In this document: piece after piece, positions 24,463 to 33,675 of the stretch
Layout of the letters: each line of letters opens with the position of its first letter
Position numbering within the stretch: position 1 is the first letter of the stretch
Source of the DNA: Flavobacterium psychrotrophum
GTDB taxonomy: Bacteria; Bacteroidota; Bacteroidia; Flavobacteriales; Flavobacteriaceae
Reading direction: 5' to 3'
Assembly (NCBI RefSeq): GCF_003403075.1
Contig: NZ_CP031557.1
Coordinates: forward strand, 2,728,001 to 2,792,000
Length of the DNA stretch: 64,000 nt
Notes under the pieces: generated by a model
What the model saw: only the letters and a program-made list of their open reading frames with translations
Told to the model about the DNA's origin: nothing
Databases searched by the model: none
Position numbers and translations under genes: made by a program

Positions 24463-25839
24463 ATGGCAAAACCGGGAATTCCAAAAGGCACAAGAGATTT
24501 TTCACCTGTAGAGGTGGCTAAGCGTCAATACATCATGTCGGCGATAAAGCATCATTTTGAGCTGTTTGGCTTCCAGCCTATTGAAACGCCTTCGTTTGAA
24601 AACAGCGATACTCTTATGGGTAAATATGGCGAAGAGGGCGACAGGCTTATTTTTAAGATACTTAACAGTGGCGATTACCTTAAAAAGGCTACAGAAGATT
24701 TTTTGACAAACCGCGATAGCGGCAAACTTACTTCCCAAATATCTGAAAAAGCGCTGCGTTACGACCTTACCGTGCCATTTGCACGTTATGTGGTACAGCA
24801 CCAAAATGATATAACCTTCCCTTTTAAGCGTTACCAGATACAGCCGGTATGGCGTGCAGATAACCCGCAAAAAGGGCGTTTCCGCGAATTTTACCAGTGC
24901 GATGCAGATGTGGTGGGCAGTACTTCACTATGGCAGGAAGTAGAATTGGTACAACTATATGATAATGTATTTTCTACATTAGGACTTAACGGCGCAACAA
25001 TAAAAATAAACAACCGCAAAATATTAAGCGGCATTGCCGAAGTTATAGGCGCATCAGACAAGCTGATCGACTTTACCGTAGCTCTTGATAAGCTTGATAA
25101 AATAGGCGAAGACGGCGTAAAAGCGGAAATGCTTGCAAAGGGACTAACCGAAGAAGCTATAGAAAAAGTACAGCCGCTGTTTAACTTTACGGGTACCATT
25201 AACGAAAAACTGGATAAGCTTGCAGAACTTTTAGCCGCTTCTGAAGATGGCACGAAAGGCGTGGCAGAACTGCGTTTTATATGCGATAATGTTGCAGCTG
25301 CCGGCCTTGGTAAATCGATACTCGACCTTGACGTAACCCTGGCACGCGGGCTTAACTATTATACCGGTGCTATATTTGAAGTTTCGGCTCCTAAAGAAGT
25401 AGCCCTGGGCTCTATAGGCGGCGGTGGCCGCTATGATGATCTTACCGGCATCTTTGGGCTCAAGAATATGAGTGGTGTAGGCATCTCTTTTGGGCTTGAC
25501 CGCATTTACCTTGTATTGGAAGAGCTTGGACTGTTCCCCGAAACAGTTACAGAAGGCACTAAAGTATTATTTACCAACTTTGGCGAAAAAGAAGCCCTGT
25601 ATGCGCTTAAAGCAATTAACAAATTGCGTAAAGAAGGTATTAAGGCAGAACTATATCCTGATGCTGCCAAGATAGGCAAACAGTTTCAGTATGCCGATAA
25701 GCGCGCCATACCGTTTGCCGTACTTACCGGAGAAACAGAACTGGCTGACAACACGTATACCCTTAAAAATCTTGCCTCAGGCGAGCAGGAAGTGGTAACG
25801 TTTGAGGTACTTGCCGAGCGCATTAGCTGGACATTGTAA
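24463..25839 (+). CDS. hisS: Histidyl-tRNA synthetase
   Basis: 458 aa class II synthetase charging tRNA-His. Motif 1 region KGTRDFSP, motif 2 as [23 protein letters not shown], the histidine-specific block [18 protein letters not shown] and motif 3 GGGGRYDDL followed by [10 protein letters not shown] are intact; the C-terminal anticodon domain starts at about 365 ([20 protein letters not shown]). Monocistronic, with a bidirectional terminator after it. Confidence 0.97.
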   Translation: MAKPGIPKGTRDFSPVEVAKRQYIMSAIKHHFELFGFQPIETPSFENSDTLMGKYGEEGDRLIFKILNSGDYLKKATEDFLTNRDSGKLTSQISEKALRYDLTVPFARYVVQHQNDITFPFKRYQIQPVWRADNPQKGRFREFYQCDADVVGSTSLWQEVELVQLYDNVFSTLGLNGATIKINNRKILSGIAEVIGASDKLIDFTVALDKLDKIGEDGVKAEMLAKGLTEEAIEKVQPLFNFTGTINEKLDKLAELLAASEDGTKGVAELRFICDNVAAAGLGKSILDLDVTLARGLNYYTGAIFEVSAPKEVALGSIGGGGRYDDLTGIFGLKNMSGVGISFGLDRIYLVLEELGLFPETVTEGTKVLFTNFGEKEALYALKAINKLRKEGIKAELYPDAAKIGKQFQYADKRAIPFAVLTGETELADNTYTLKNLASGEQEVVTFEVLAERISWTL

Positions 25840-25861
25840 AGATTACATACAGCCATAAAAT

Positions 25862-25900
25862 AAAAATTCCCGCGCTGCAATCCAGGCGGGAATTTTTTTT
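25862..25900. terminator. Bidirectional terminator after hisS
   Basis: AAAAATTCCCGC pairs with GCGGGAATTTTT (12 bp, loop GCTGCAATCCAG), T run on the plus side. It separates hisS from the converging 76-aa gene. Confidence 0.9.
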
Positions 25901-25922
25901 GTATTGTTTTACGCAAGGTTGT

Positions 25923-26153
25923 TTAGGCAATGTCTAACAGGTTTACACTGTTTTTAGTAACATTACCGGTACCATCCTGAACGATCTCTATACCCAGGAT
26001 CTCAAAAGGGCGCTGAAGCAGCAATCCGTTTGCATCAAGATAATCCATTACCAGGTCATCAAAACTGTCTGGGTGAAGAGAAATAGCTACACTGTCTGTA
26101 AGCTCGTTGTCGATAATAAAATTACGCATAGCGTCATAAGTAATTTTCTCCAT
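25923..26153 (-). CDS. Small acidic protein of unknown family (copy 1)
   Basis: 76 aa, acidic, soluble, no signal. Pattern: FIIDNELTDSVAISLHPDSFDDL, a variable middle, then GIEIVQDGTGNVTKNSV. The same layout (FIxxNxLTxxV, LHPxxFxxL, GIxIxxDxxGxV) occurs in the 74-aa product at 54829-55053, so this is a genuine two-member family in the window. I do not recognise it. The size and single-domain alpha/beta look suggest a small binding or regulatory protein. It is transcribed alone from a 276-bp upstream intergenic region. Confidence 0.8.
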   Translation of the reverse strand: MEKITYDAMRNFIIDNELTDSVAISLHPDSFDDLVMDYLDANGLLLQRPFEILGIEIVQDGTGNVTKNSVNLLDIA

Positions 26154-26429
26154 ATACTTTATAGATTTTAGGTAAAGTAAATTTACTTGTTTATCTGAAT
26201 AAAGTATTGTTAAAAGTGTTAAACTTTACTAAATCAATATTAAATATCGATTTAGCACAAATATAATACTTAAAATCCTGTTAAAATTTAAAGATATTTC
26301 AATTCAACTATCCTTAAAAAGTTGCATTAAATGCAATCTGTTAGCTTAAAATTGCCCTTTTGATGTTATTTATTTAATAATTAGGCTATTTTAAATACAA
26401 TATTTTTTATAATTATGCGTTGTCCCTTT

Positions 26430-27047
26430 TTAATACCTGAAATCGATGATGCCATCACCTGTATTTCCTGATTTTGGTGTCTGATTTTCAGTTTTTTGCC
26501 AACCTAGAGTAGGATATTTCTTTCGAAGCTCTTCTAAATCGCGCGAAAAATAGTCTGCAACAAAAATTCTTGGCGATCCTTTCACTGCCTTGTCAACATA
26601 ATTTAGCTCTCCTAAATAAGTTATACCGCCTTTTTTTATTTCAAACGGAATCGCAAATTCTTTGCTGCTGTCTACACTTCCTGTAGGCCCCAGGTGGTCA
26701 AGGTAACTGTATTGCGTAAACGCGTAAGTACCCGGTTCGCGCTCTATTATAAACAAGTAGCTTTTTTTATTATTGAAATCGCCATTAAAACTGCTTACAT
26801 TATTGTTACGTCCTTTTATCATTATCTTACCTGCATTAGCCTTTTTAAAAGCTTTATCGCCGGAAGTAGCATTATAAAAAAAGCGGTAAATATCGTTAAC
26901 AGGCACATCGCCTTCAAAGGTAATGGTACCTACTGCAAGGCCTTTATCCGGTGATGGAGAGAGTGTTTGTGGCGATGCATCGGCACTCTTTGTTGCACAG
27001 CCCGCAATAAGGGCAAGGCACAACAGGGCATATATTTTTTTCATCAT
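26430..27047 (-). CDS. Putative lipoprotein, unknown function
   Basis: 205 aa with a lipoprotein signal (LLCLALIAGCATK, Cys about 17). The region after it is low-complexity (SADASPQTLSPSPDKG), then a beta-rich domain: GLAVGTITFEGDVPVNDIYRFFY, KSYLFIIEREPGTYAFTQYSY, KGGITYLGELNYV, which resembles DUF2846-like lipoproteins. The C-terminus is hydrophilic (NQTPKSGNTGDGIIDF). Probably envelope-anchored; function unknown. A 66-bp gap separates it from the divergent gene at 27113. Confidence 0.75.
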   Translation of the reverse strand: MMKKIYALLCLALIAGCATKSADASPQTLSPSPDKGLAVGTITFEGDVPVNDIYRFFYNATSGDKAFKKANAGKIMIKGRNNNVSSFNGDFNNKKSYLFIIEREPGTYAFTQYSYLDHLGPTGSVDSSKEFAIPFEIKKGGITYLGELNYVDKAVKGSPRIFVADYFSRDLEELRKKYPTLGWQKTENQTPKSGNTGDGIIDFRY

Positions 27048-27112
27048 TGTGTATTTTTACAAAGGTAGCTATTTACCACACTATTATTATATTTGTAATT
27101 ATACACTTTAGC

Positions 27113-27529
27113 ATGAAAAAAGTTATCAGCATAGCCATAGCGCTCATTATATTAATCTCATTAGTATCACTTGGTAAACAAGAGTTTACTATTATAGGAA
27201 AATGGAAAGGGCAGGAAAAAGGTAGCACTGTAACATATATGGAGTTTGACGAAGAAGGCTATGTAAGCATGCGCCGTAACGACGAGGTTATGGGCGGCAA
27301 GGATTTTAAGATTAAAGGAGAAGCCTTCTCAATGTTTTACACTACTGATTTTGAAAAAAATCCACCTCAATTAGATGTTACCGTTACAAGAAAATCTACC
27401 GGTGCACAGCGCAAAATGTTTGGTGTCATAAAAATTGTAAACAACAACAATATCATCATTAGCCTTACTGAAAGGATACGCCCTGAAAACTTCGACGGTC
27501 CTGAAGCCATTAGCTTTAAGAGGCAGTAG
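27113..27529 (+). CDS. Secreted lipocalin-like small protein
   Basis: 138 aa starting at MKKVISIAIALIILISLVSLG, a signal peptide or anchor. The mature part IIGKWKGQEKGSTVTYMEFDEEGYVSM and the final LTERIRP..ISFKR block look like a lipocalin-like/DUF4488 small beta barrel, where GKW is the first-strand signature. I start at the ATG at 27113 because the hydrophobic signal begins there. Function unknown. Confidence 0.7.
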   Translation: MKKVISIAIALIILISLVSLGKQEFTIIGKWKGQEKGSTVTYMEFDEEGYVSMRRNDEVMGGKDFKIKGEAFSMFYTTDFEKNPPQLDVTVTRKSTGAQRKMFGVIKIVNNNNIIISLTERIRPENFDGPEAISFKRQ

Positions 27530-27582
27530 GTAGCTTGATGTAATTTATTATATTTGACATTAAACCAGTAAACCACCACTTT

Positions 27583-28416
27583 ATGCTTACCCGCCTATTT
27601 ATAATTCTATTTTGCTTATCATCGGCTTTTGCTAAATCTCAGGAAAAAGAAAAACAGCAAATATTAGCAGAAGCCTGGCTACTGTACAACTCTGAACGAG
27701 CGTCATGGCATGGCACAGATATATTTACAGAACGCTATCCGGCACTAAGAAAAAAAATGTCAGGATATTTCAGTTATACTGAAGGCGATGAACATAAATG
27801 TGTATTCTATGACCAGGCCAACCCTCCAAAAACACTGGCAATTATTACCTTTAACAACAATTTTGTTTTAGAAACGGCAAAAGTAGATACAACCGCACGT
27901 ATACTTACTAAGTATGAGACTGACCTTTGTAGCATACGCGAAAAAGTTACGCAGGAAGTATACAAGGACACTACGCTTTTTAAACACTATAAAAACACCA
28001 GTTACAATCTTGTTCCTCTGATAGTAAACAACAAAAAGAAAGTATACATTTTTACCGGCCCGGGTAATACAGGTCAGGTAATTTTTGGCAATGACTATCT
28101 TATAGAATTTGACAAGAAAAATGTTATAAAATCTAAAAAAGCACTCCATAAAAGCATAATACCTATAAATTATGCGAAAGAAGGACAGGAAGTAACTACT
28201 ATGCATACCCATCTTCCTTCAAGCGGCGACCTTATAACTGCTACCGATATTTGCACACTCCTACTCTATGCTCCTTATGCAAACTGGTCGCAGCACTATG
28301 TAATATCGCAAGAATATGTATCAATTTGGGAGTGCGAAAAAGAGAACCTGTTCATTATGACACGCAAGGCGTGGGATAAAATTTCAGAAGCCGACAGTAA
28401 AGGAAATAAGAAATAA
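27583..28416 (+). CDS. Secreted protein with JAMM-like HTHLPSSGD motif
   Basis: 277 aa with a signal peptide (LFCLSSAFAKS). A long N-terminal domain of no recognised family is followed (about residues 205-225) by HTHLPSSGDLITATDI, similar to the JAB/MPN metalloprotease motif HxHP..GD....S..D as in RadC (HNHPSGDPTPS); it has one inserted residue and Thr in place of Ser. I would treat a JAMM-like fold as a hypothesis. The gene abuts the 71-aa gene (1 bp gap), so both are co-transcribed. Confidence 0.7.
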   Translation: MLTRLFIILFCLSSAFAKSQEKEKQQILAEAWLLYNSERASWHGTDIFTERYPALRKKMSGYFSYTEGDEHKCVFYDQANPPKTLAIITFNNNFVLETAKVDTTARILTKYETDLCSIREKVTQEVYKDTTLFKHYKNTSYNLVPLIVNNKKKVYIFTGPGNTGQVIFGNDYLIEFDKKNVIKSKKALHKSIIPINYAKEGQEVTTMHTHLPSSGDLITATDICTLLLYAPYANWSQHYVISQEYVSIWECEKENLFIMTRKAWDKISEADSKGNKK

Positions 28417-28417
28417 T

Positions 28418-28633
28418 ATGCTTAAAAAATACTTATTAGCTGCCGGGTTTGTACTGTTGCTATCATCATACACCACTACCGACGATGTTTACATTTGCGA
28501 TAGCAAGGGCGGTAAACGTTACCATCTTAGCAAAGATTGCCGTGGGCTTTCAAATTGTAAAGCCGAAATAAAAAAGGTAACACTGACTGCTGCCAAAGAA
28601 AGCGGAAAAACGCTGTGCGGTTATGAAGACTAG
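28418..28633 (+). CDS. Small secreted cysteine-containing protein
   Basis: 71 aa: signal peptide (LLAAGFVLLLSSYTT), then a 46-residue mature domain with four Cys/His-rich positions: VYICDSKGGKRYHLSKDC, GLSNC and the final TLCGYED. The spacing (C..H..C..C..C) suggests a small metal-binding or disulfide knob; similar short proteins occur in Bacteroidetes next to unrelated genes. Co-transcribed with the JAMM-like protein. Confidence 0.75.
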   Translation: MLKKYLLAAGFVLLLSSYTTTDDVYICDSKGGKRYHLSKDCRGLSNCKAEIKKVTLTAAKESGKTLCGYED

Positions 28634-28696
28634 CACTTTATAAAAAACAGAAACGCGGCTTCTAAGCCGCGTTTCATTACCCAAAAGCTAAAAGCT

Positions 28697-28876
28697 TTAT
28701 CGGGCTAAATATAGTCCACTACATACAATAGCAACAGCAGTAATTGCCACACCTGCCTGTATATAGGTCATAATTGTATCTTTTCGGTTAAAAGACCTAT
28801 AGTGTTCATACCTTTTTTTGCTGTCATGAGCATTGTAAGGAGTATCAAAGCCTGTAAGGATCATCAGTTTTTTCAT
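28697..28876 (-). CDS. Small membrane protein (59 aa)
   Basis: A 59-aa frame starting MKKLMILTGFDTPYNAHDSKKR with a charged middle (KKRYEHYRSFNRKDT) and one C-terminal membrane segment (IQAGVAITAVAIVCSGLYLA). The clean start, the single terminal transmembrane helix and the absence of any overlapping gene argue for a real gene. Function unknown; possibly a tail-anchored membrane peptide. Confidence 0.6.
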   Translation of the reverse strand: MKKLMILTGFDTPYNAHDSKKRYEHYRSFNRKDTIMTYIQAGVAITAVAIVCSGLYLAR

Positions 28877-29038
28877 AGCGCATCGTCATTTAATTCATTA
28901 TTCTTCCATAAAAGTAAACATTAATCGCACCAAAACAATTTATTTTAAGATTTTATTTTGTGTTAAAAATAATTTTTAACAGTTTTTACTAAAAATCAGT
29001 AACACAGTACTGATTAAACTGATAAATGCGTGTGCGTT

Positions 29039-29068
29039 TTTGTAATCTATAATCTTTAACTACTTTTG
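29039..29068 (+). promoter_or_regulatory. Full promoter of AAA ATPase/recQ/fmt operon
   Basis: TTTG at 29039-29042, 18 bp spacing, TACTTTTG at 29061-29068. The box overlaps a TTG that could otherwise be taken as a start, so translation must begin downstream (GTG 29090). Confidence 0.65.
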
Positions 29069-29089
29069 CCCCTTTATAATTTTAATATT

Positions 29090-29626
29090 GTGGGCAAAGA
29101 AATTGTTGTGCTTATTGGCGGTCCGGGTAGTGGTAAAACCACGCTTATAGAAAAGCTTACCGAAAAAGGCCATACGTGTTATCCTGAGATATCGCGCGAG
29201 GTAACATTAGAGGCACGCCGCCAGGGTATAGAACAATTGTTTTTAGAAAAGCCCCTGCTTTTTAGCGAACTACTTTTAGAAGGCCGTAAAAAACAGTATA
29301 ATAACGCCCTTGCCGAAGAAAAAGAAATTGTTTTTATAGACCGCGGCATACCTGATGTATTGGCGTACATGCACTATATAGGAGATGCCTACCCTGCTTT
29401 TTTTGACCAGGCCTGCCGTGACCATGTATATACTAAAATCTTTTTCCTGCCACCGTGGGAAGAAATTTACACTGCGGATGAAGCCCGTTATGAAAACTAT
29501 GAGCAGGCAGGACTAATTTCGCAGCACCTGCAGGAAACCTATAAAAGCTACGGCTACAATCTTATTGAAGTACCAAAAGACACCCCTGATAACAGAATTC
29601 TTTTTATCTTGGGGCATCTTTCATAA
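29090..29626 (+). CDS. AAA_28-type P-loop ATPase
   Basis: 178 aa from the GTG at 29090 (VGKEIVVLIGGPGSGKTT). Walker A GGPGSGKT is at the very N-terminus, Walker B-like VFIDRGIPDV in the middle, plus FFLPPWEEIY and the Arg-containing lid ADEARYENYEQ, all typical of the AAA_28/NadR-C-like nucleotide-binding family. Substrate unknown; could be a small-molecule kinase. A start at TTG 29066 is ruled out by the promoter. Six bp before recQ: probable operon with recQ and fmt. Confidence 0.85.
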   Translation: MGKEIVVLIGGPGSGKTTLIEKLTEKGHTCYPEISREVTLEARRQGIEQLFLEKPLLFSELLLEGRKKQYNNALAEEKEIVFIDRGIPDVLAYMHYIGDAYPAFFDQACRDHVYTKIFFLPPWEEIYTADEARYENYEQAGLISQHLQETYKSYGYNLIEVPKDTPDNRILFILGHLS

Positions 29627-29632
29627 ACTGAT

Positions 29633-31525
29633 ATGCAGCAACCGCTAGATATCCTTAAAAAATACTGGAACCACGACAAATTTCGCTCCCCTCAGGATGA
29701 GATCATAAAATCTGTACTGGAGGGTAAAGATACCTTTGCACTTATGCCTACGGGCGGGGGTAAATCGGTGTGCTTTCAGGTACCGGCATTAATACAGCCC
29801 GGCATTTGCCTGGTGGTATCGCCGCTTATTGCCCTAATGAAAGACCAGGTGCAGAACCTGCAAAAGAAAGACATTAAGGCTATGGCGCTAACCGGCAGCC
29901 TTAGTGTAGACGAAATAAGCAACCTACTGGATAATTGCCGTTTTGGTAATTACAAGTTTCTATACCTCTCGCCCGAAAGGCTTGAAGCCGACTGGATAGT
30001 AGAACGTATAAAAGAACTCGATATAAACTTAGTGGCCATTGACGAAGCACACTGTGTATCGCAATGGGGGCACGATTTCAGGCCGGCATATCTCAAGATA
30101 TCCAAACTAAAAAAGGAACTGTCAAACGTGCCTTTTATAGCACTAACAGCATCGGCCACTAAAAGGGTGCAAGAAGATATCGTTAAACAGCTCGCACTAA
30201 AAGAGCCACAGGTCTTCAAAAAATCATTTGCCCGCGAAAACATCGCTTATATGGTTTTTGAATGTGAAGACAAACTGCACCGCCTGCAACAAATGTTTAC
30301 CAAAAACCCCGGTCCTGCTATTATATATGTACGCAACAGGCGTGCCTGCCACGAGGTTTCGCGCCAGTTGCAGTCGCTTGGGTTTACAGCAACCTATTAT
30401 CACGGTGGCCTTAAGGGAAAGGAGAAAGAGGCAAATATGCAGGGCTGGTTAAAAGGTAATATACAGGTTATGGTTGCCACCAATGCCTTTGGTATGGGCA
30501 TAGACAAGCCCGATGTAAAGACCGTAACCCACATACAACTGCCGGAAAATATAGAAAGTTACTACCAGGAGGCAGGCCGTGCAGGCCGTAACGGACAAAA
30601 GAGTTTTGCTGTAGTGCTGGTTAGCCCCGGAGATGTACCGGCAGCAAAAAGCCAGTTTTTAGATGCGCTGCCTGATAAGGTGTTCTTGAAACAGGTTTAC
30701 CTTAAACTGAATGCTTTTTTACAAATAGCCTATGGCGAGGGTATGGAAGAAGTATTCTCGTTTAACTTTAACGACTTTTGCCACAAATATAATTTCCCGG
30801 CCGTTAAGGCATATAATGCATTACAGTTCTTAGACCGCCAGGGCGTGCTTACGCTTTCGCGTGAATTTAGCGAGAAGGTAGTAATGCAGTTCCTTATACC
30901 CAGTCGTGAAGTGGTGCGCTATACCAGCCTTAACCCTGCCGATGAAGAGGCTATACTGGCTATACTGCGCAACTATACCGGAATCTTTGATGCTGAAACC
31001 ACTATTAATATCCGCTTAATAACCACCAAAGCTAAAATTAGCGAAGCTGACCTCATGCAACTGTTAAAGCGTATGGAAGGCCAGGGCATTATTGGACTTC
31101 GGGCTTCGGGCAATGATGGTGCTATTGTTTTTAATGAAGTACGGGAAGATGAACACACCATAAACCGTATCTCAAAATTCCTGGAGCAGCAAAACACCTT
31201 AAAAGTTTCGCAGCTGGAGAGTGTACTACATTATATTGCAGATACTACACATTGTAAAAGCCGCTTTATACTGGAATACTTTGATGAAGAAACCACAACA
31301 GATTGCGGTATCTGCTCGTATTGCATCTCAAAAAATAAAGTGCAACTAAGTCCGCTCGAAACGGCAACAGCCATACTGGAGCTGCTAAAAGAAAAGGCCT
31401 TATCTTCGCGTAGCATAGAGCAACAGCTGGGGCTTACATCAAAAGACACTGTTTTTGCCCTGCAATTATTGCTCGACAGCAAAAGGATTATACTTAACGA
31501 CCATAACGAATATATACTGAAATAA
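29633..31525 (+). CDS. recQ: RecQ-type ATP-dependent DNA helicase
   Basis: 630 aa. Helicase motif I MPTGGGKS, motif II DEAHCVSQWGHDFRP (DEAH plus the RecQ aromatic loop), motif VI QEAGRAGRNG are intact. The zinc-binding region (CKSRFILEYF...CGICSYC) follows the winged-helix domain, and a short C-terminal winged-helix-like segment (SSRSIEQQLGLTSK) replaces the HRDC domain, which is absent. Unwinds 3'-5' in repair and recombination. Its stop overlaps the fmt ATG (TAATG). Confidence 0.93.
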   Translation: MQQPLDILKKYWNHDKFRSPQDEIIKSVLEGKDTFALMPTGGGKSVCFQVPALIQPGICLVVSPLIALMKDQVQNLQKKDIKAMALTGSLSVDEISNLLDNCRFGNYKFLYLSPERLEADWIVERIKELDINLVAIDEAHCVSQWGHDFRPAYLKISKLKKELSNVPFIALTASATKRVQEDIVKQLALKEPQVFKKSFARENIAYMVFECEDKLHRLQQMFTKNPGPAIIYVRNRRACHEVSRQLQSLGFTATYYHGGLKGKEKEANMQGWLKGNIQVMVATNAFGMGIDKPDVKTVTHIQLPENIESYYQEAGRAGRNGQKSFAVVLVSPGDVPAAKSQFLDALPDKVFLKQVYLKLNAFLQIAYGEGMEEVFSFNFNDFCHKYNFPAVKAYNALQFLDRQGVLTLSREFSEKVVMQFLIPSREVVRYTSLNPADEEAILAILRNYTGIFDAETTINIRLITTKAKISEADLMQLLKRMEGQGIIGLRASGNDGAIVFNEVREDEHTINRISKFLEQQNTLKVSQLESVLHYIADTTHCKSRFILEYFDEETTTDCGICSYCISKNKVQLSPLETATAILELLKEKALSSRSIEQQLGLTSKDTVFALQLLLDSKRIILNDHNEYILK

Positions 31526-32472
31526 TGAACACCCTGAAAATCGTTTTTATGGGTACCCCGGATTTTGCCGTAGGGATACTGGATGCCATTTACCAACGTG
31601 ATTATAATATTGTGGGGGTAATTACCGCCGCCGACAAACCAGCCGGACGCGGCCAAAAAATAAAATACAGCGCCGTTAAAGAATATGCCTTAGATAAAGG
31701 ACTGAATCTTTTACAGCCGACTAATCTTAAAGATGAAACTTTTTTGGCAGAATTAAAAAGCCTTGGTGCTAACCTGCAAGTGGTGGTAGCCTTTAGGATG
31801 CTGCCGGAAGCGGTTTGGAAAATGCCGGAGCTGGGTACGTTTAACCTGCATGCCTCCCTGCTGCCTCAGTACAGGGGAGCAGCGCCTATTAACTGGGCTG
31901 TTATAAATGGTGAACAACGCACTGGGGTAACTACATTTTTTATTGATGAAAAAATTGATACCGGCGCCATGATACTTAAAGCCGAAACAGAAATAGGTAC
32001 AGACGAAACCGCCGGCGAACTGCACGACCGCCTTATGAACCTGGGTAAAGATACCGTTGTAAAAACACTGGCGCTTGTTGAAGCCGGTAATGTTGAAACC
32101 ACGATACAACCACAGGAAGGTGATATAAAAACGGCTTATAAGCTTAATAAAGACAATTGTAAAATAGACTGGAACAGGCCCGGAATCGAAATTTACAACC
32201 AGATAAGAGGCCTGAGCCCCTACCCTGCCGCATGGACATTTATTAAAGACGGTGACCAGGAATGGAATGTAAAAGTATACGAAGCAGCATTTACACATGG
32301 CAGCCATAACAGGGTTGCAGGTAATATGATTGTAGAAAACAAGGAGATAAAAGTGTTTACTACAGATGGATTTCTGGTGTTGAAAAGCCTTCAGTTTCCT
32401 GGAAAACGCAGGATGACGGCGGTCGAATTATTAAACGGTATGAATTTTACTACAGAAGCAATTGCTAATTAA
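31525..32472 (+). CDS. fmt: Methionyl-tRNA formyltransferase
   Basis: 315 aa, formylates initiator Met-tRNA using 10-formyl-THF. N-terminal formyltransferase domain with FMGTPDFAVGIL and the active-site block NLHASLLPQYRGAAPINWAVI (Asn, His of the N-H-D triad), FIDEKIDTGAMI (Asp); C-terminal tRNA-binding domain (about 205-315). Translationally coupled to recQ through a one-base overlap. The following 190 bp contain the HU promoter. Confidence 0.96.
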   Translation: MNTLKIVFMGTPDFAVGILDAIYQRDYNIVGVITAADKPAGRGQKIKYSAVKEYALDKGLNLLQPTNLKDETFLAELKSLGANLQVVVAFRMLPEAVWKMPELGTFNLHASLLPQYRGAAPINWAVINGEQRTGVTTFFIDEKIDTGAMILKAETEIGTDETAGELHDRLMNLGKDTVVKTLALVEAGNVETTIQPQEGDIKTAYKLNKDNCKIDWNRPGIEIYNQIRGLSPYPAAWTFIKDGDQEWNVKVYEAAFTHGSHNRVAGNMIVENKEIKVFTTDGFLVLKSLQFPGKRRMTAVELLNGMNFTTEAIAN

Positions 32473-32576
32473 TCAGCTGAAATCTTGATATTTTAAAGAA
32501 TTCTAATTAAACAAGGCTAACAGTTAACATTTCGGGAAAAGTTATCAACAATTAAAATGAAAATGTTACAAAAGTC

Positions 32577-32606
32577 TTGTGTGGTATGGAAATCCTGCTA
32601 AATTTG
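32577..32606 (+). promoter_or_regulatory. Promoter of HU gene
   Basis: TTG (32577-32579), 19-bp spacing, TAAATTTG (32599-32606): close to the Bacteroidetes sigma-ABfr consensus, with a 56-bp leader before the ATG. Expected to be strong. Confidence 0.65.
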
Positions 32607-32662
32607 TAGGACAGGAATTGGAAAAACAATAATTTTAACCAAACAATTAATTACGAATTATT

Positions 32663-32938
32663 ATGAACAAATCAGAATTAATCGACGCGATTGCAGCAGA
32701 CGCAGGAATATCTAAAGGTGCAGCTAAAAAAGCTCTTGAATCATTTGTATCTAACGTGAGCGAATCACTTAAAGGTGGCGGAAGAGTATCATTAGTAGGC
32801 TTTGGCTCATTCTCAGTTTCTGAAAGAGCTGCAAGAGAGGGAAGAAATCCACAAACCGGAAAATCTATCAGCATTGCTGCTAAGAACGTGGTTAAATTTA
32901 AGCCGGGAGCTGAGCTTGACGGACATGTAAATAGCTAA
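32663..32938 (+). CDS. HU-family nucleoid protein
   Basis: 91 aa, the usual size for HU. The DNA-binding signature [21 protein letters not shown] is present, with [15 protein letters not shown] at the N-terminus and the arm ending [14 protein letters not shown]. Binds and bends DNA without sequence specificity as a dimer; it could also be one of several HU paralogues. Strong promoter and terminator flank it. Confidence 0.95.
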   Translation: MNKSELIDAIAADAGISKGAAKKALESFVSNVSESLKGGGRVSLVGFGSFSVSERAAREGRNPQTGKSISIAAKNVVKFKPGAELDGHVNS

Positions 32939-32965
32939 GAACTAGCTTAGTTAAATTAATAAACA

Positions 32966-33000
32966 AAAGGCTCTTCAATATTTTGAAGGGCTTTTTTTTT
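32966..33000 (+). terminator. Terminator of HU gene
   Basis: Hairpin AAAGGCTCTTCAA / TTGAAGGGCTTT (one bulge, one G-U), loop TATT, then nine Ts. Confidence 0.8.
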
Positions 33001-33065
33001 AAAACTGTGTGAATTTTTTTTCAGACTTATTTTTTTTTGTTAAATTTAGTTCAAATTGTATAAGG

Positions 33066-33626
33066 ATGATTTCATTAAAACCCCAGAAAGGCTTTCTGCT
33101 GGTGGCAGAACCTTCAACAATTGGAGATCTATCTTTTAACAGGTCCGTTGTGTTGCTTGCAGACCATAATCCCGAGGGCTCAATAGGCTTTATACTTAAT
33201 AAGCCATTGGGCTATACCATTAGCGATCTGGTACCGGAGGTAAGCGCAAGCTTTAAAATATACAATGGTGGGCCGGTTGAGCAGGATAATCTCTATTTTA
33301 TTCATAACGTTCCTGAACTGATACCGGATAGTATTGAAATATCTAACGGTATTTACTGGGGAGGCGATTTTGAGTATGCTAAACAGCTTATAAACCGCGG
33401 GCTTATAAAGAAAACCAATATACGTTTCTTTTTAGGCTACAGCGGTTGGAACGCTAATCAACTGGAAGAAGAACTGGAAGACAGCTCGTGGATTGTATCG
33501 CAAAATAGCTATGATAATAAAATCATAGGAAAATCCAGCACTTCCTTCTGGAAAGAAAAGATAATGGAACTTGGTGGCGACTACCTGATATGGAGTAATG
33601 CCCCTGAGAATCCTTCTTTAAATTAA
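33066..33626 (+). CDS. YqgE/AlgH family protein
   Basis: 186 aa from the ATG at 33066 (MISLKPQKGFLLVAEPSTIGD). The N-terminal GFLLVAEP...FNRSVVLLADHNPEGSIGFILNKP and the NGGPVEQDNLYFIH block identify UPF0301/YqgE. Soluble, cytoplasmic, function unknown though conserved across Bacteroidetes and Proteobacteria. The upstream T-rich leader cannot be coding from an ATG. Confidence 0.9.
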   Translation: MISLKPQKGFLLVAEPSTIGDLSFNRSVVLLADHNPEGSIGFILNKPLGYTISDLVPEVSASFKIYNGGPVEQDNLYFIHNVPELIPDSIEISNGIYWGGDFEYAKQLINRGLIKKTNIRFFLGYSGWNANQLEEELEDSSWIVSQNSYDNKIIGKSSTSFWKEKIMELGGDYLIWSNAPENPSLN

Positions 33627-33675
33627 ACCAACTTTTACCAACCGGAAATTTGCCCCAAAAAACCAATTTTCCTTA

